DNA of 64,000 nucleotides from Psychrobacter sp. APC 3281 (GTDB taxonomy: Bacteria > Pseudomonadota > Gammaproteobacteria > Pseudomonadales > Moraxellaceae), in NCBI RefSeq assembly GCF_030407815.1, contig NZ_JASDCS010000007.1:186001-250000 (forward strand), in the 5' to 3' direction. The notes under the pieces were generated by a model. That model worked only from the letters and a program-made list of their open reading frames with translations, was not told the origin of the DNA and did no database searches. Shown here one piece after another: positions 48,309 through 57,243 of the stretch; the stretch's first letter is position 1, and the number at the start of each line of letters is the position of its first letter. A program made the position numbers and the translations under genes.

Positions 48309-48457
48309 TAGCAAAGTTTGTAAATCGATTACGTCATTCTTTATGGATGGTTTTATACACTATCGCAGGTTGTAATTAATCATAGCTAGCCCCATCTATT
48401 TGTTATTAAAGACATTTGTATTGTCTAATTATAATGAATAAAAAATAGGATAAGATT

Positions 48458-48724
48458 ATGGCAGGTGGCTGGTCAAGAGATGGTGCTGAGCATGAACAGA
48501 TGGATGCAACGGTAAATGATGCGTTGGAGCGAGCGCGACGTTCGTTACCGACAGGTGTGAGTGCTGAGCTGTGTGATGAATGTGGTAAGCCTATTCCAGA
48601 GGCAAGGCGACTGGCAGTGCCCGGTATTCAGCATTGTGTTAGCTGCCAGACGGAGCTTGAACAAGAAGCAAAAGCGGCTGAGCTGTTTAATCGTCGTGGT
48701 AGTAAAGACAGTCAATTGCGTTAA
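48458..48724 (+). CDS. DksA/TraR-type C4 zinc-finger protein
   Basis: This 88-residue protein has CDECGKPIPEARRLAVPGIQ followed by HCVSCQ, the four-cysteine zinc finger of the DksA/TraR family, and it matches the short YbiI-like branch. It lacks the N-terminal coiled-coil acidic tip of full DksA, so direct action in the RNA polymerase channel like DksA is uncertain. It lies between yciK and a MITE-like element. The start has AGGA nearby and gives the usual MAGGW beginning. Confidence 0.88.
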   Translation: MAGGWSRDGAEHEQMDATVNDALERARRSLPTGVSAELCDECGKPIPEARRLAVPGIQHCVSCQTELEQEAKAAELFNRRGSKDSQLR

Positions 48725-48732
48725 AAAATAGT

Positions 48733-48906
48733 TAGGGCGTGTCATCAATTCAATTGATAGTCATCTAAATGGGTTAAAAATGGCTAAATCTTGCCAAATG
48801 GCGTCAAATAACTGACTAATATCTCGATATTATCTGCGCTATTTTCCTTGTTTGACTGCGATTTATCTCATTTTTATCACCATTTTTAAAATGAGGACAC
48901 GCCCTA
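48733..48906. mobile_element. MITE-like element with 11-20 bp terminal inverted repeats
   Basis: TAGGGCGTGTC at 48733-48743 is mirrored exactly by GACACGCCCTA at 48896-48906. The match continues imperfectly to about 20 bp. The 174 bp element has no open frame. A near-duplicate TAGTTA / TAGTTG overlaps the element ends, at 48729-48734 and 48905-48910, and may be the target duplication. The ends resemble those of some transposase families but I cannot name the parent. It sits between the zinc-finger gene and the COG0523 terminator. Confidence 0.72.
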
Positions 48907-48922
48907 GTTGCGTTGAAAAAAG

Positions 48923-48969
48923 AAAGGGCGGACATTGCTAGATAAAATAGCAGTGTCCGCCCTTTTTTT
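48923..48969. terminator. Terminator after COG0523 gene and zinc-finger gene
   Basis: A 9 bp GC-rich stem (GGGCGGACA / TGTCCGCCC) with an inner TGCTA / TAGCA stem ends in seven T. It is A-rich on the left, so it can work on both strands. Confidence 0.85.
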
Positions 48970-48977
48970 GTCTATTG

Positions 48978-50231
48978 CTATATAACCAGTGCCATCAGTT
49001 CGCGATCGCACTTTTCCCAATCTAACAATACTGATAATGCTTTGGCACCATTCACAGTTTCTGATTTTTCTGTAGCTTTATCGACAGCATTTGTATCAAC
49101 AGTATTGCCTAATTGCAAAATAACTTCCAATCGACTATCAGTCTGTGGGTCGATGGTTCTGGTAGTTAGACTACCAGGGTTAAAATTGATCTGCATCCAG
49201 CCATCAGAAGTATGCACCACACCTTTAATGCGTTGCCAGTTTGGCAATGCTAACAACCAATTCTGTAAATCGTCAGCGTTTAGTATGTAGTGTGCGGGTA
49301 GTCGCCATCCTGCCAATTGAAAATCTTGCTGCGCTTCATGATAGCGATAGGGCAGATCAATATCAGCATTGACCTGAGGATTGGCCTGAGCCTCGCTCTC
49401 ATCGGTAGATGAACTCGATGATGGCACAGTTGCTAAAGAATTGGCTGGAGACTGTAAACCAATCATCGATTTTGTAGGATCAGAGATAATGACTTTTCGT
49501 TGATTCGAGATAATATAGCTGGGCTTATTCAGTTGGTCGTTTAAAGTAGACGAGTATGCATCTGCTACAAGTTTATTTGCTACAAACTTATCTGATGAAT
49601 GAACATCTGATGAGTCAATTGCCCCAGATGCCTCAGATACCGTTAATTCAGAAGCGTCCCAAATGATTTTTACTTGTGAATTTAGCTTGGCTATCCATTC
49701 TACCAAGGCTTGTTTTTCGCTAGTATCTAATTGGATATAACGATTAATTATCAGCACATCGGCATCACGGACATGCGCTTGAAAACCATCATGATCACGA
49801 TACTTAATCTGTTGCCACTGCTCGCCACTCAGTACGGTTATGACAGCATTCATTTTTAGGGCGGTTTGCCAGTGCGGCGCACTAAGTTGTAGTATCAGCT
49901 CACGTGGATGTGCCAATCCTGTCGGCTCGATTAACAATCGCTGTGGATGATGCTCACTGAGCAGACGACTGATTGCAATTTGTAAGGGTAGCTGACTGGT
50001 GCAGCAAATACAGCCACCACTGACCTCACGAATGGCGATATTCTTTTGCTCAAGATCGTTATCTTGGGAGCTTGCCAGGAGTGCGCCATCAATACCGATA
50101 CGGCCAAACTCATTGATTAATAGAGCCCAGCGTTCGTCATCAGGTTTTGTGGCCAGTAACTGATTAATTACGGTGGTTTTGCCAGAACCTAAAAACCCTG
50201 TCACTAACGTGCAGGGTATGTTTTGAAACAT
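48978..50231 (-). CDS. COG0523 (CobW/ZigA-type) GTPase
   Basis: This is a G3E-family GTPase of the metallochaperone type. The P-loop is GFLGSGKTT, and GGCICC holds the family metal-binding CxCC motif. The Mg/switch regions (LLIEPTGLAHP) and a C-terminal CobW_C domain are present. Between the two domains lies a Ser/Ala/Asp-rich insertion (about residues 235-300). Many relatives deliver zinc, but the metal here cannot be told from sequence. Starts at 50231 and 50261 are both possible; the most upstream ATG lies in a hairpin. It follows the OmpR-like gene by under 100 bases. Confidence 0.85.
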   Translation of the reverse strand: MFQNIPCTLVTGFLGSGKTTVINQLLATKPDDERWALLINEFGRIGIDGALLASSQDNDLEQKNIAIREVSGGCICCTSQLPLQIAISRLLSEHHPQRLLIEPTGLAHPRELILQLSAPHWQTALKMNAVITVLSGEQWQQIKYRDHDGFQAHVRDADVLIINRYIQLDTSEKQALVEWIAKLNSQVKIIWDASELTVSEASGAIDSSDVHSSDKFVANKLVADAYSSTLNDQLNKPSYIISNQRKVIISDPTKSMIGLQSPANSLATVPSSSSSTDESEAQANPQVNADIDLPYRYHEAQQDFQLAGWRLPAHYILNADDLQNWLLALPNWQRIKGVVHTSDGWMQINFNPGSLTTRTIDPQTDSRLEVILQLGNTVDTNAVDKATEKSETVNGAKALSVLLDWEKCDRELMALVI

Positions 50232-50268
50232 AATTGGGTTTTTCACAAATAGGCTCATCATATTGGCG

Positions 50269-50292
50269 CGTGTTTGTGAGTAATCAAACACG
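50269..50292 (-). repeat. 8 bp perfect hairpin between ompR-like and COG0523 genes
   Basis: CGTGTTTG and CAAACACG flank an eight-base loop. There is no T-run, so it is not a typical terminator. It may temper read-through or translation of the COG0523 gene. Confidence 0.5.
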
Positions 50293-50325
50293 GCCTATAT
50301 TAAAAGAAATTAGATCAGTCAAAAG

Positions 50326-51084
50326 TTATTCACTCTTGATGGTTTCTACCTCAGCTTCATCAGGAACGAACACATAACCAACGCCCCAGACGGTCTGGAT
50401 ATAACGCGCCTGTGAAGGGTTGTCTTCAATCAGACGACGTAGACGTGATACTTGGACGTCGATAGAACGCTCCATCGCACCCCATTCACGACCACGAGCA
50501 AGGTTCATCAACTTATCACGAGTCAATGGCTCACGTGGATGCTGTACGAGCGCTTTTAGTACTGAAAACTCACCTGTCGTCAAAGTGACTACGTTACCAT
50601 CACGTTTGAGCGTACGAGTCGATAGATCTAGTGTCCATGGACCAAACTCGACCACTTCCATTTGATGACTTGGCGCACCTGGCAATTCACGGTTTTGACG
50701 ACGTAATACAGCTTTGATACGAGCCAATAGCTCTTTTGGATTAAAAGGCTTAGGCAGATAATCATCTGCACCCGCTTCTAGACCTGCGATACGGTCTGCA
50801 TCGCCACCTTTGGCAGTCAGCATAATGATAGGAATATCTGCATTGTCTTCACGCAGACGCTTACAGATACTGATACCGTCTTCGCCTGGCAGCATCAAAT
50901 CGAGTACGACCAAAGAGAAAAGCTCACGTTGCATGAGTTTGTCCATCTGACTGCCATCATGAGCGGTACGAACGACAAAACCGTCGTCTTCTAGGAAGCG
51001 TTGCAACAAAGAGCGCAGACGAGCATCGTCATCGACGACTAAAATACGCTGAGTCAACGTGTCAGGGCTGTTGTTATCAGTCAT
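50326..51084 (-). CDS. ompR: OmpR-family response regulator
   Basis: This 252-residue protein has a receiver domain (residues 13-125) with the acidic pair VVDDD, phospho-acceptor Asp62 in VLDLMLPGEDG and Lys in PKPFNP. A C-terminal winged-helix domain (about 145-240) includes LTRDKLMNLARGREW and RSIDVQVSRLRRLIEDNP. The whole matches OmpR, which controls porin and osmotic responses. No EnvZ-like kinase gene is next to it; the downstream gene is a COG0523 GTPase, so its kinase is elsewhere or it is an orphan. It is divergent from tex. Confidence 0.9.
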   Translation of the reverse strand: MTDNNSPDTLTQRILVVDDDARLRSLLQRFLEDDGFVVRTAHDGSQMDKLMQRELFSLVVLDLMLPGEDGISICKRLREDNADIPIIMLTAKGGDADRIAGLEAGADDYLPKPFNPKELLARIKAVLRRQNRELPGAPSHQMEVVEFGPWTLDLSTRTLKRDGNVVTLTTGEFSVLKALVQHPREPLTRDKLMNLARGREWGAMERSIDVQVSRLRRLIEDNPSQARYIQTVWGVGYVFVPDEAEVETIKSE

Positions 51085-51462
51085 ACAGGCATCCTTTTAT
51101 AAAAATTATTGTTATCAGAAACTACAAGTAAATAGCTATGAGCAAAAACACTGCCACTAATTATCATTATTTAATTATTGGTTACGAATAAGTACTTCAT
51201 AAAATTAAAAACTATTGTTCAATATGTCAGCACATATCAATATTTGTGTTATTGATACTTTAGTGTATAAGATTGCACCGAGAATTGCATCACCCATGAT
51301 AATAAATGCTGTATGCGTTTGTTTAACAAGTCCATAGGATGTGTGATATAGAACGATTCGCGTCCTAAAATGCGCAATAAATAACGAAAAGATAAAAAGG
51401 ATTTTTATTCATGCAGCTTTTGCTATAATGCAAAGCTACATTTCTCAACGATTGATACGTAT
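51085..51462. other. Divergent ompR/tex promoter region (378 bp)
   Basis: No gene is seen. The tex promoter is at 51421-51429. The ompR promoter on the minus strand is not evident. Confidence 0.5.
51421..51429 (+). promoter_or_regulatory. Candidate extended -10 promoter for tex
   Basis: TGCTATAAT fits the extended -10 consensus and lies 33 bases upstream of the ATG. It is centred in an imperfect dyad (AGCTTTTGC / GCAAAGCT). Confidence 0.6.
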
Positions 51463-54009
51463 ATGAGTAGCACTGATACCTTAACGTCATCTCAAACCTC
51501 GACAAATGCACAGGTTTTAGATGCAACCACACACGCGAATATTCACGACAAGCTTGCTCGCGCGCTTGGCATTAAGACTGCTCAAGTCAATGCGTTTGTC
51601 AAACTTTATGATGAAGGCGCGACGGTTCCTTTTATTGCGCGTTACCGCAAAGAAAAGACTCAGAATCTTGATGATGCGCAGTTGCGTGCTTTAGAGAAGT
51701 CTCTTAATTATGAGCGTGACATGGCAACACGTCGCCTAAAAATTACTGAGCTGCTAAGCACACAAGGCAATCTGACCGATGAGCTACAGACGCGTATCGA
51801 TAATGCGACGTCTAAGCTTGAGCTTGAAGACATCTATCTGCCATATCGTCCGCGTCGTCGTTCACCTGCTGCTAAAGCTCGTGCCGCTGGTCTTGATACT
51901 GCTGCCCAAGCGGTCTTGACCCAAGAAATCACCCCGACGGATGCCTTGGCTGATTATCAGATCCAGTCAAGTATCACTGATGACAGTGGTAATGAAATCG
52001 AGGTTGACTTTAGCGATATCGAAAAACAACTCGCAGGCGTACAAGCGATTATCGTTGATGAATGGACACAAGCATTGGGCTTGTTGGACAACTTACGTAG
52101 TGGTTTTGCCAAAACTGCCAGTATCGTATCGAGCGTTGCGAGCGAAGAAAAGCGCGAAGTTGGCGAAAAATTCAAAGACTACTTTGAGCATAGCGAAAGC
52201 CTTGCTCGACTGCCAAATCATCGCCTATTAGCAATGTTGCGCGGTCGTCAAGAAAACGTCTTGGGTCTAAAAATTGAAGGCGAAGACGCACCGTTTATCG
52301 AAAAAATTATCAATCATTTCGATGTCGATGCTAAAGCCCCAGCAGCACGCCGTGAGTTTTTGGCAGAGGCAGCCAGTAGCTTGTGGAAAGACAAATGGCG
52401 TCCGCATATCGAGCACCGCTTGTTAACTGAAAAGCGCCTAGCCGCAGAAGCGGATGCGATTGATGTGTTCGCTAGCAACTTACAGCATTTGCTAATGTCT
52501 GCACCTGCAGGTCCTAAAGTAATCTTGGGTGTCGATCCTGGTATCCGTCATGGCGTAAAAATGGCTATCGTCGATGCGCAAGGTCATGTGATGTCAGATA
52601 GCGAAGAGAAGCCTGTTATAGCGACAGTGTATCCGTTTGCACCTGATAATAAGATGGATGAAGCCAAGAAAGTCATCGATGCGCTATTAAGTACTTATAA
52701 CGTTGATTTGGTCGCTATCGGTAATGGTACGGCAAGTCGCGAAACAGATGCGATGATTAAAGAGATTTTGGCCGCGAATGATGCATTAAAAGCCAAAGCT
52801 GTTATCGTTAATGAGTCGGGTGCGTCTGTTTATTCAGCGAGTGAACTTGCTAGTGATGAGCTGGCCAATCTAGACGTTTCTGTACGCGGAGCGGTTTCTA
52901 TCGCGCGTCGCTTGCAGGATCCATTGTCAGAGCTTGTTAAAGTTGATCCAAAAGCCATTGGCGTGGGTCAATATCAGCATGACGTCAATCAAAACCAGCT
53001 TGCAGACAGTCTTGATAAAGTAACTCAAGATAGCGTGAATGCCGTGGGTGTGGATGTAAACACAGCCAGTCCAGCTATCTTAGCTCACATCGCAGGTCTT
53101 AACCGCAATGTGGCGCAGCAAATCGTCACTTATCGCAAAGAGCATGGTGCATTTGAGAGCCGTGAAGCGCTCAAAAACGTCCCACGTCTAGGTGCTAAGA
53201 CATTTGAGCAAGCAGCTGGTTTCTTGCGTATTCATAATGGTAGCAATCCATTAGATGCCACTGGTGTGCATCCAGAGAGTTATGCATTGGTCGATAGCTT
53301 ACTCGCACAAGCGGGCAAGCCGTTGTCAGAAGTTATTGGTAACGACGGTGTGCTAAATACTATCGATACGACTACATTGGCTGCTAACGATGATAATGTC
53401 AGCGTAAAAGCGATTATCGAAGAGCTAGCTAAACCTGCTCGCGATCCTCGTCCTGAGTTTAAAACAGCTAATTTCCGTGATGACGTCAATAGCATCAAAG
53501 ATTTGAGCGAAGGCATGACGTTAGAAGGGGTAGTCACCAATGTAACTGCCTTTGGTTGTTTCGTTGACGTCGGTGTGCATCAGGATGGTCTGGTACATAT
53601 CTCACAGATGGCAAATGACTTTGTCGCAGATCCTATGAACCGTGTCAAACCTGGCGATATCGTATCGGTACGAGTTATCTCTATCGATGAGAAACGTGGT
53701 CGTATTGGCTTTAGCATGAAACCTGAATCTGAAAAACCTGTCCGTACGGCTGCCAAGTCTACGACAGCTAGTACAGATGGTGAGAAAACCAGTCGTCCAC
53801 GCAATAATAATGCAAATAGTGACCGTCCAAATAATAGCCGTCCAGCTGCTGACAAACGTCCATCTAAGTCACGTGGCAAGCGTCAGGATAAAGACAACGC
53901 GAGCAACCGTAGTAAGCCGGTGAAAAATGATAAAGCTGAAGCCCCAAGTAAAATGGGTACACTCGGTGCTTTATTACAAGAAGCTGGCGTGACTAAAACT
54001 AAGAAATAA
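51463..54009 (+). CDS. tex: Tex-family RNA-binding protein
   Basis: Tex is a nucleic-acid-binding factor linked to transcription and toxin expression. The 848-residue protein has the helical N-terminal core (VPFIARYRKEKT), a YqgF-like RNase H fold (ILGVDPGIRHGVKMAIVD), tandem helix-hairpin-helix motifs (VDVNTASPAILAHIAGLNR), and a C-terminal S1 domain (GMTLEGVVTNVTAFGCFVDVG). It ends in a basic, disordered tail. It is divergent from ompR, and a terminator follows within 50 bases. Confidence 0.96.
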   Translation: MSSTDTLTSSQTSTNAQVLDATTHANIHDKLARALGIKTAQVNAFVKLYDEGATVPFIARYRKEKTQNLDDAQLRALEKSLNYERDMATRRLKITELLSTQGNLTDELQTRIDNATSKLELEDIYLPYRPRRRSPAAKARAAGLDTAAQAVLTQEITPTDALADYQIQSSITDDSGNEIEVDFSDIEKQLAGVQAIIVDEWTQALGLLDNLRSGFAKTASIVSSVASEEKREVGEKFKDYFEHSESLARLPNHRLLAMLRGRQENVLGLKIEGEDAPFIEKIINHFDVDAKAPAARREFLAEAASSLWKDKWRPHIEHRLLTEKRLAAEADAIDVFASNLQHLLMSAPAGPKVILGVDPGIRHGVKMAIVDAQGHVMSDSEEKPVIATVYPFAPDNKMDEAKKVIDALLSTYNVDLVAIGNGTASRETDAMIKEILAANDALKAKAVIVNESGASVYSASELASDELANLDVSVRGAVSIARRLQDPLSELVKVDPKAIGVGQYQHDVNQNQLADSLDKVTQDSVNAVGVDVNTASPAILAHIAGLNRNVAQQIVTYRKEHGAFESREALKNVPRLGAKTFEQAAGFLRIHNGSNPLDATGVHPESYALVDSLLAQAGKPLSEVIGNDGVLNTIDTTTLAANDDNVSVKAIIEELAKPARDPRPEFKTANFRDDVNSIKDLSEGMTLEGVVTNVTAFGCFVDVGVHQDGLVHISQMANDFVADPMNRVKPGDIVSVRVISIDEKRGRIGFSMKPESEKPVRTAAKSTTASTDGEKTSRPRNNNANSDRPNNSRPAADKRPSKSRGKRQDKDNASNRSKPVKNDKAEAPSKMGTLGALLQEAGVTKTKK

Positions 54010-54048
54010 ATACTACTAAAAATAGCTAAAATTGATAGTTTGATATAA

Positions 54049-54077
54049 AAAAAAGGCAGCCATATGGCTGCCTTTTT
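54049..54077 (+). terminator. tex terminator
   Basis: A 7 bp stem (GGCAGCC / GGCTGCC) with loop ATAT lies between an A-run and five T. It may also serve the convergent gene at 54125. Confidence 0.85.
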
Positions 54078-54124
54078 ATATAAGTAATACGCTTACAAAC
54101 TAATCAAACCAACTACCTATCTGC

Positions 54125-54703
54125 TTAGCGTGATACAGCGATACGACGGTTTTCTTTAAACTGTACGTTTGCTGGCTGAGTAGCTAATAACTCACCACGT
54201 TTGTCTTTTTTCTTTTCTTGTAATGTACTAGCAGCATCTGCAACTCTATTCTCAGTAGCCGCTTCACCAGCGATTAAAGGCTGATAGTCTGGATTGCTGT
54301 GTTGCATGTTAGGCGCTTGAGTGTTCTGTACAGGAGCCTGAGCAGTTGTAGCATTAGTCATTGCTGCCGCATTGGCTGTTGCTTGAGCGTTGTTCATCAA
54401 AGCTGCGTTATCATCTCTTGCTGCATCATCCATATCGTCAGCTTCGTCATTCATTTCATCTGCTTCATTACCCATGTCCATATCGACATCAGCAGTGTTT
54501 GACTCTTCGACATCTACAGCGCCAGGTTGGGTCGCTAGCAACTCACCATCAGGACCTTCTATTTCAGCCTGTAAAGTGCTCTCGACAGGAGCATTACGCA
54601 TATCTTCTGGCATTAGATCGCTATTGTTAACGGGTGCCGCCATTGCCATAGTTGGCAATACAAGGCTGGCGCCGACGATTAGTGATAAGACATTCTTTTT
54701 CAT
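54125..54703 (-). CDS. Acidic secreted protein with internal duplication, unknown family
   Basis: This 192-residue protein has a signal peptide (residues 1-23, AMA|AP). The middle (about 65-100) is very rich in Asp, Glu, Met and Asn, and the next 40 residues in Ala, Asn and Gln. Two copies of a pattern STLQ-x7-GELLATQP-x2-V occur at about 42-63 and 159-180. The first copy is acidic and the second basic. No Cys, transmembrane or catalytic motif is seen. GGAG precedes the ATG at 54703. It is convergent with tex. I do not recognise the family. Confidence 0.7.
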   Translation of the reverse strand: MKKNVLSLIVGASLVLPTMAMAAPVNNSDLMPEDMRNAPVESTLQAEIEGPDGELLATQPGAVDVEESNTADVDMDMGNEADEMNDEADDMDDAARDDNAALMNNAQATANAAAMTNATTAQAPVQNTQAPNMQHSNPDYQPLIAGEAATENRVADAASTLQEKKKDKRGELLATQPANVQFKENRRIAVSR

Positions 54704-55454
54704 TATAAAACTCCATGATACATAATTAGCAATAGTTAAAAACGATAACTCATATTCAATGATGAGCTGTTTTTATTTAAAGGTGTCTGTAAATACTGTA
54801 TGCAAATTATCAACGATGTAGTTTATATTTCAGTAGCAAACTCATTAAGGTTCTAACAGTTTAATGTTTTCTTGTGACGTTATGAAACTGCCATACCTAA
54901 AGTCTAGCTAATATTTTAACTTCTAGATTCCCCAAAACTCATTAGTAGCAAAGGTTGATTGTGTTATTACAACTGTTAGTAAGTGAGTCTGCTAATAATA
55001 AATATCTATCGACGTCTCTAGTATTAAAAATATGAATGTTTGATTACTTATAGTTGTTATTTGAACTTAGCTTATTGTTATTAATGGTTTTTTTAGGGCT
55101 ATCTATCAGTGTTATAGAGACTTCTTTTAAAAATTTTTATTTATGATTTAAAGCTAGTGTTTAGATAATTCTTAAATTCTATTATATAAACTCTTTGATA
55201 ACATATACTTCATTAAACTAATGTTTGCATATGATTTTTCTACAATATCTATAAAATGATAGTAGTAATACTACATTAGTGATTAGTATCATAAAGTATT
55301 AAATAATCGGAAAACAGAAACATTGTTCACCAAAAAAATACGTTGTTCTCAATTTAATTCTTGTCTAAATTTTTAGAGTAGACAATAAAAAAACCGTATC
55401 TCGAAACCAAGATACGGTCATAAAAACATTCAGCCTTTATCATAACTCGATATA
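54704..55454. other. AT-rich intergenic region (751 bp)
   Basis: No credible gene is seen on either strand. It contains the minus-strand terminator at 55387-55418, a nested palindrome around 55256-55292 (GTAGT-AAT-ACTAC inside ATGATA / TATCAT), and upstream DNA of the acidic secreted protein. Confidence 0.5.
55387..55418 (-). terminator. Terminator of the saccharopine dehydrogenase-like gene
   Basis: On the minus strand the 9 bp stem ACCGTATCT / AGATACGGT with an eight-base loop is followed by seven T, about 36 bases past the stop codon. Confidence 0.82.
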
Positions 55455-56741
55455 TTAACTATCAATTACTTTAAAGCTAAGACCAGAATGCGCTTCTAAG
55501 CGTGTTATTAGCTTATCTCCCATCGCAGATGCTGGTGTCCAGAACCCACCGCCAACGTCCTCTTTGCTGATATCTTGTGCGAGACATAATGCCGCCTGCG
55601 AAATCATGCGAGAAGTACTGCCGTAACCAGGATCTCTATCACCTGTTACTTTAACGGTAATAGTGTCATTTTTGGCCGTTTGTCCAAAGTGACGAATATC
55701 AAAGTAGCCGTTTTCTTGCTCGTCTTTAGAAGGGCCTGAGCCAGCTTTTGGTAAAACGTGCTTGGATAGTAACTCGCGACTTGGTTTAATCATCATTGCA
55801 GTAGCAAAGCCCAACAAACCTGCACTCATGGCATAGCTAGACAGTTTTCCTTTGACGCCATCTTTCATCCACATTGCTTCGTCATATTTGAAATCGCGAC
55901 CGTACTCATAGCTGAGCAATTGGTTAGTGCGATGGACGATACGCGTATTGATGGTCGCCATGACGAACGGTGCTAACCAGCGCTTATGGTTACTGTCATA
56001 TACTGGTTTGCTGACATTATCCTGACGTACGTTTGGTGCATCAGTATCATCGTTTAACAGATATGGATTGGCCACTTGTTTTCGACGTGATTTATCTTCG
56101 CCAGCTTCTTCAAATATTGATGCCATCGATGCGATAGTACCGCCTGAGATACCACCTTTCGCTGCTTTGACACGCATATGGATGACATTACAGGTCTCGC
56201 CGAACTTTTCTTCTGCCTTAGCTTGGGTAAAGTACGCGCCCAAATCTGAAGGTATAGAATCAAAACCACAAGAGTTGACGATACGGGCACCACTTTGCTT
56301 GGCAGTATCTTGGTACTTGTCCATCATATCTTTGATGAAAATGGCCTCACCAGTAAGATCGACATAATCCGTACCGTTTTCGGCACAGGATTTAATCAGT
56401 GGCTCACCATATTTTAGATAAGGACCGACAGTAGAGATGATGACTTGAGTCTGTTTAGTCATCTTATCAAGGCTGGCAGCATCGTTACTATTGGCAATGA
56501 TAATGTCTACCTTGCTCTCAAGTTTGGCCTTTAGCTTATTGAGCTTGTCTTCATCGCGACCTGCGATTGCCCATGATAGGTTTGAGCCATCTTCGTTCTT
56601 ATTATTTGATAAAAAATTGGTTAAATAGTGGGCAGTGATCTGACCGACGAAGCTTGTCGCACCATATAGAACAACTGCATAAGGGCGTGTGTCGCCGCTG
56701 GTTTTTTGTGTAGGGTTTTCAGTATCCGTATTGGTATCCAT
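55455..56741 (-). CDS. Saccharopine dehydrogenase-like oxidoreductase
   Basis: This 428-residue protein has an N-terminal Rossmann fold (VLYGATSFVGQITAHYL) and the long C-terminal domain of the SCCPDH/trans-acting enoyl reductase group, including STVGPYLKYGEPLIKSCAENG and the DLTGE stretch. Relatives in mycobacteria act in lipid synthesis; eukaryotic SCCPDH is lipid-droplet associated. The substrate here is unknown, and saccharopine itself is unlikely. It has the start MDTNTDTEN and a short acidic-polar leader. The neighbouring 500 bases contain repeats but no gene. Confidence 0.85.
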   Translation of the reverse strand: MDTNTDTENPTQKTSGDTRPYAVVLYGATSFVGQITAHYLTNFLSNNKNEDGSNLSWAIAGRDEDKLNKLKAKLESKVDIIIANSNDAASLDKMTKQTQVIISTVGPYLKYGEPLIKSCAENGTDYVDLTGEAIFIKDMMDKYQDTAKQSGARIVNSCGFDSIPSDLGAYFTQAKAEEKFGETCNVIHMRVKAAKGGISGGTIASMASIFEEAGEDKSRRKQVANPYLLNDDTDAPNVRQDNVSKPVYDSNHKRWLAPFVMATINTRIVHRTNQLLSYEYGRDFKYDEAMWMKDGVKGKLSSYAMSAGLLGFATAMMIKPSRELLSKHVLPKAGSGPSKDEQENGYFDIRHFGQTAKNDTITVKVTGDRDPGYGSTSRMISQAALCLAQDISKEDVGGGFWTPASAMGDKLITRLEAHSGLSFKVIDS

Positions 56742-56780
56742 ATGTATTGTCCTTAATAGATTTGAGAATAAGTGGATAGT

Positions 56781-56843
56781 AAACTATAAACCAAGTCGTT
56801 TGATTAGGTTAGGGGTTTGTGAGGTCGCTACAGTTTATAGTTT
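56781..56843. repeat. Perfect 10 bp inverted repeat with 43 bp spacer
   Basis: AAACTATAAA at 56781-56790 and TTTATAGTTT at 56834-56843 are exact inverted copies, 40 bases upstream of the saccharopine dehydrogenase-like gene's start. It may be an operator for that gene. Confidence 0.65.
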
Positions 56844-56920
56844 GCAGCATACCTCACATACAACATCACATATAACGTGAGGAATTTAAAATAGTTCTGC
56901 ATATAGTTAAAAGAATAGCG

Positions 56921-56995
56921 TTCAGTAAAAGAGTATTCAATAAAAGCACATTCAGGTAAAAAGCGCTTAGTTTAAGAACTCTCAGTTAAATAACG
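56921..56995. repeat. Degenerate 15 bp tandem array (about five units)
   Basis: Units begin TTCAGTAAAAGAGTA, TTCAATAAAAGCACA, TTCAGGTAAAAAGCG, CTTAGTTTAAGAACT, CTCAGTTAAATAACG, all 15 bases and in register. A weaker unit precedes them at 56905-56920. Copies differ at 4-8 positions. Confidence 0.6.
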
Positions 56996-57243
56996 TTGCA
57001 TTCAGAAATATAGTTCTATTTTGAAAATATCATCTATTAAAGAAAAAGAGGTATGAGACATTAACAGTTACTACAAACTTTACATAACCTACCGATATTA
57101 TTACTAAAATGAACGTTTTTTAGAGACAAACATTGCTAATCTATAAGCGTAAACAGTAATAACTAGCATTAAATAAAAACAAGTTAAATGGATGCTATAT
57201 AAATTCTAATATCTGTTTTTTACCATTATTTGAGGAGAAGATT

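Larger units (their letters stand above)
56742..57243. other. Repeat-rich intergenic region (502 bp)
   Basis: No gene. It holds a 10 bp inverted repeat (56781-56843), a CCTCAC / GTGAGG pair (56852-56882), and a 15 bp degenerate tandem array (56921-56995). The strong GAGGAG ribosome site of the small membrane protein is at its end. Confidence 0.6.

Noticed and set aside
54739..54775. Hairpin CTCAT / ATGAG with flanking AAAAAC / GTTTTT as a terminator
   Set aside because: It lies in the leader of the acidic secreted protein gene, has an internal loop, and no gene ends there.
56852..56882. CCTCAC / GTGAGG pair as a terminator
   Set aside because: There is no T-run and no gene ends there; kept only as part of the repeat-rich region.
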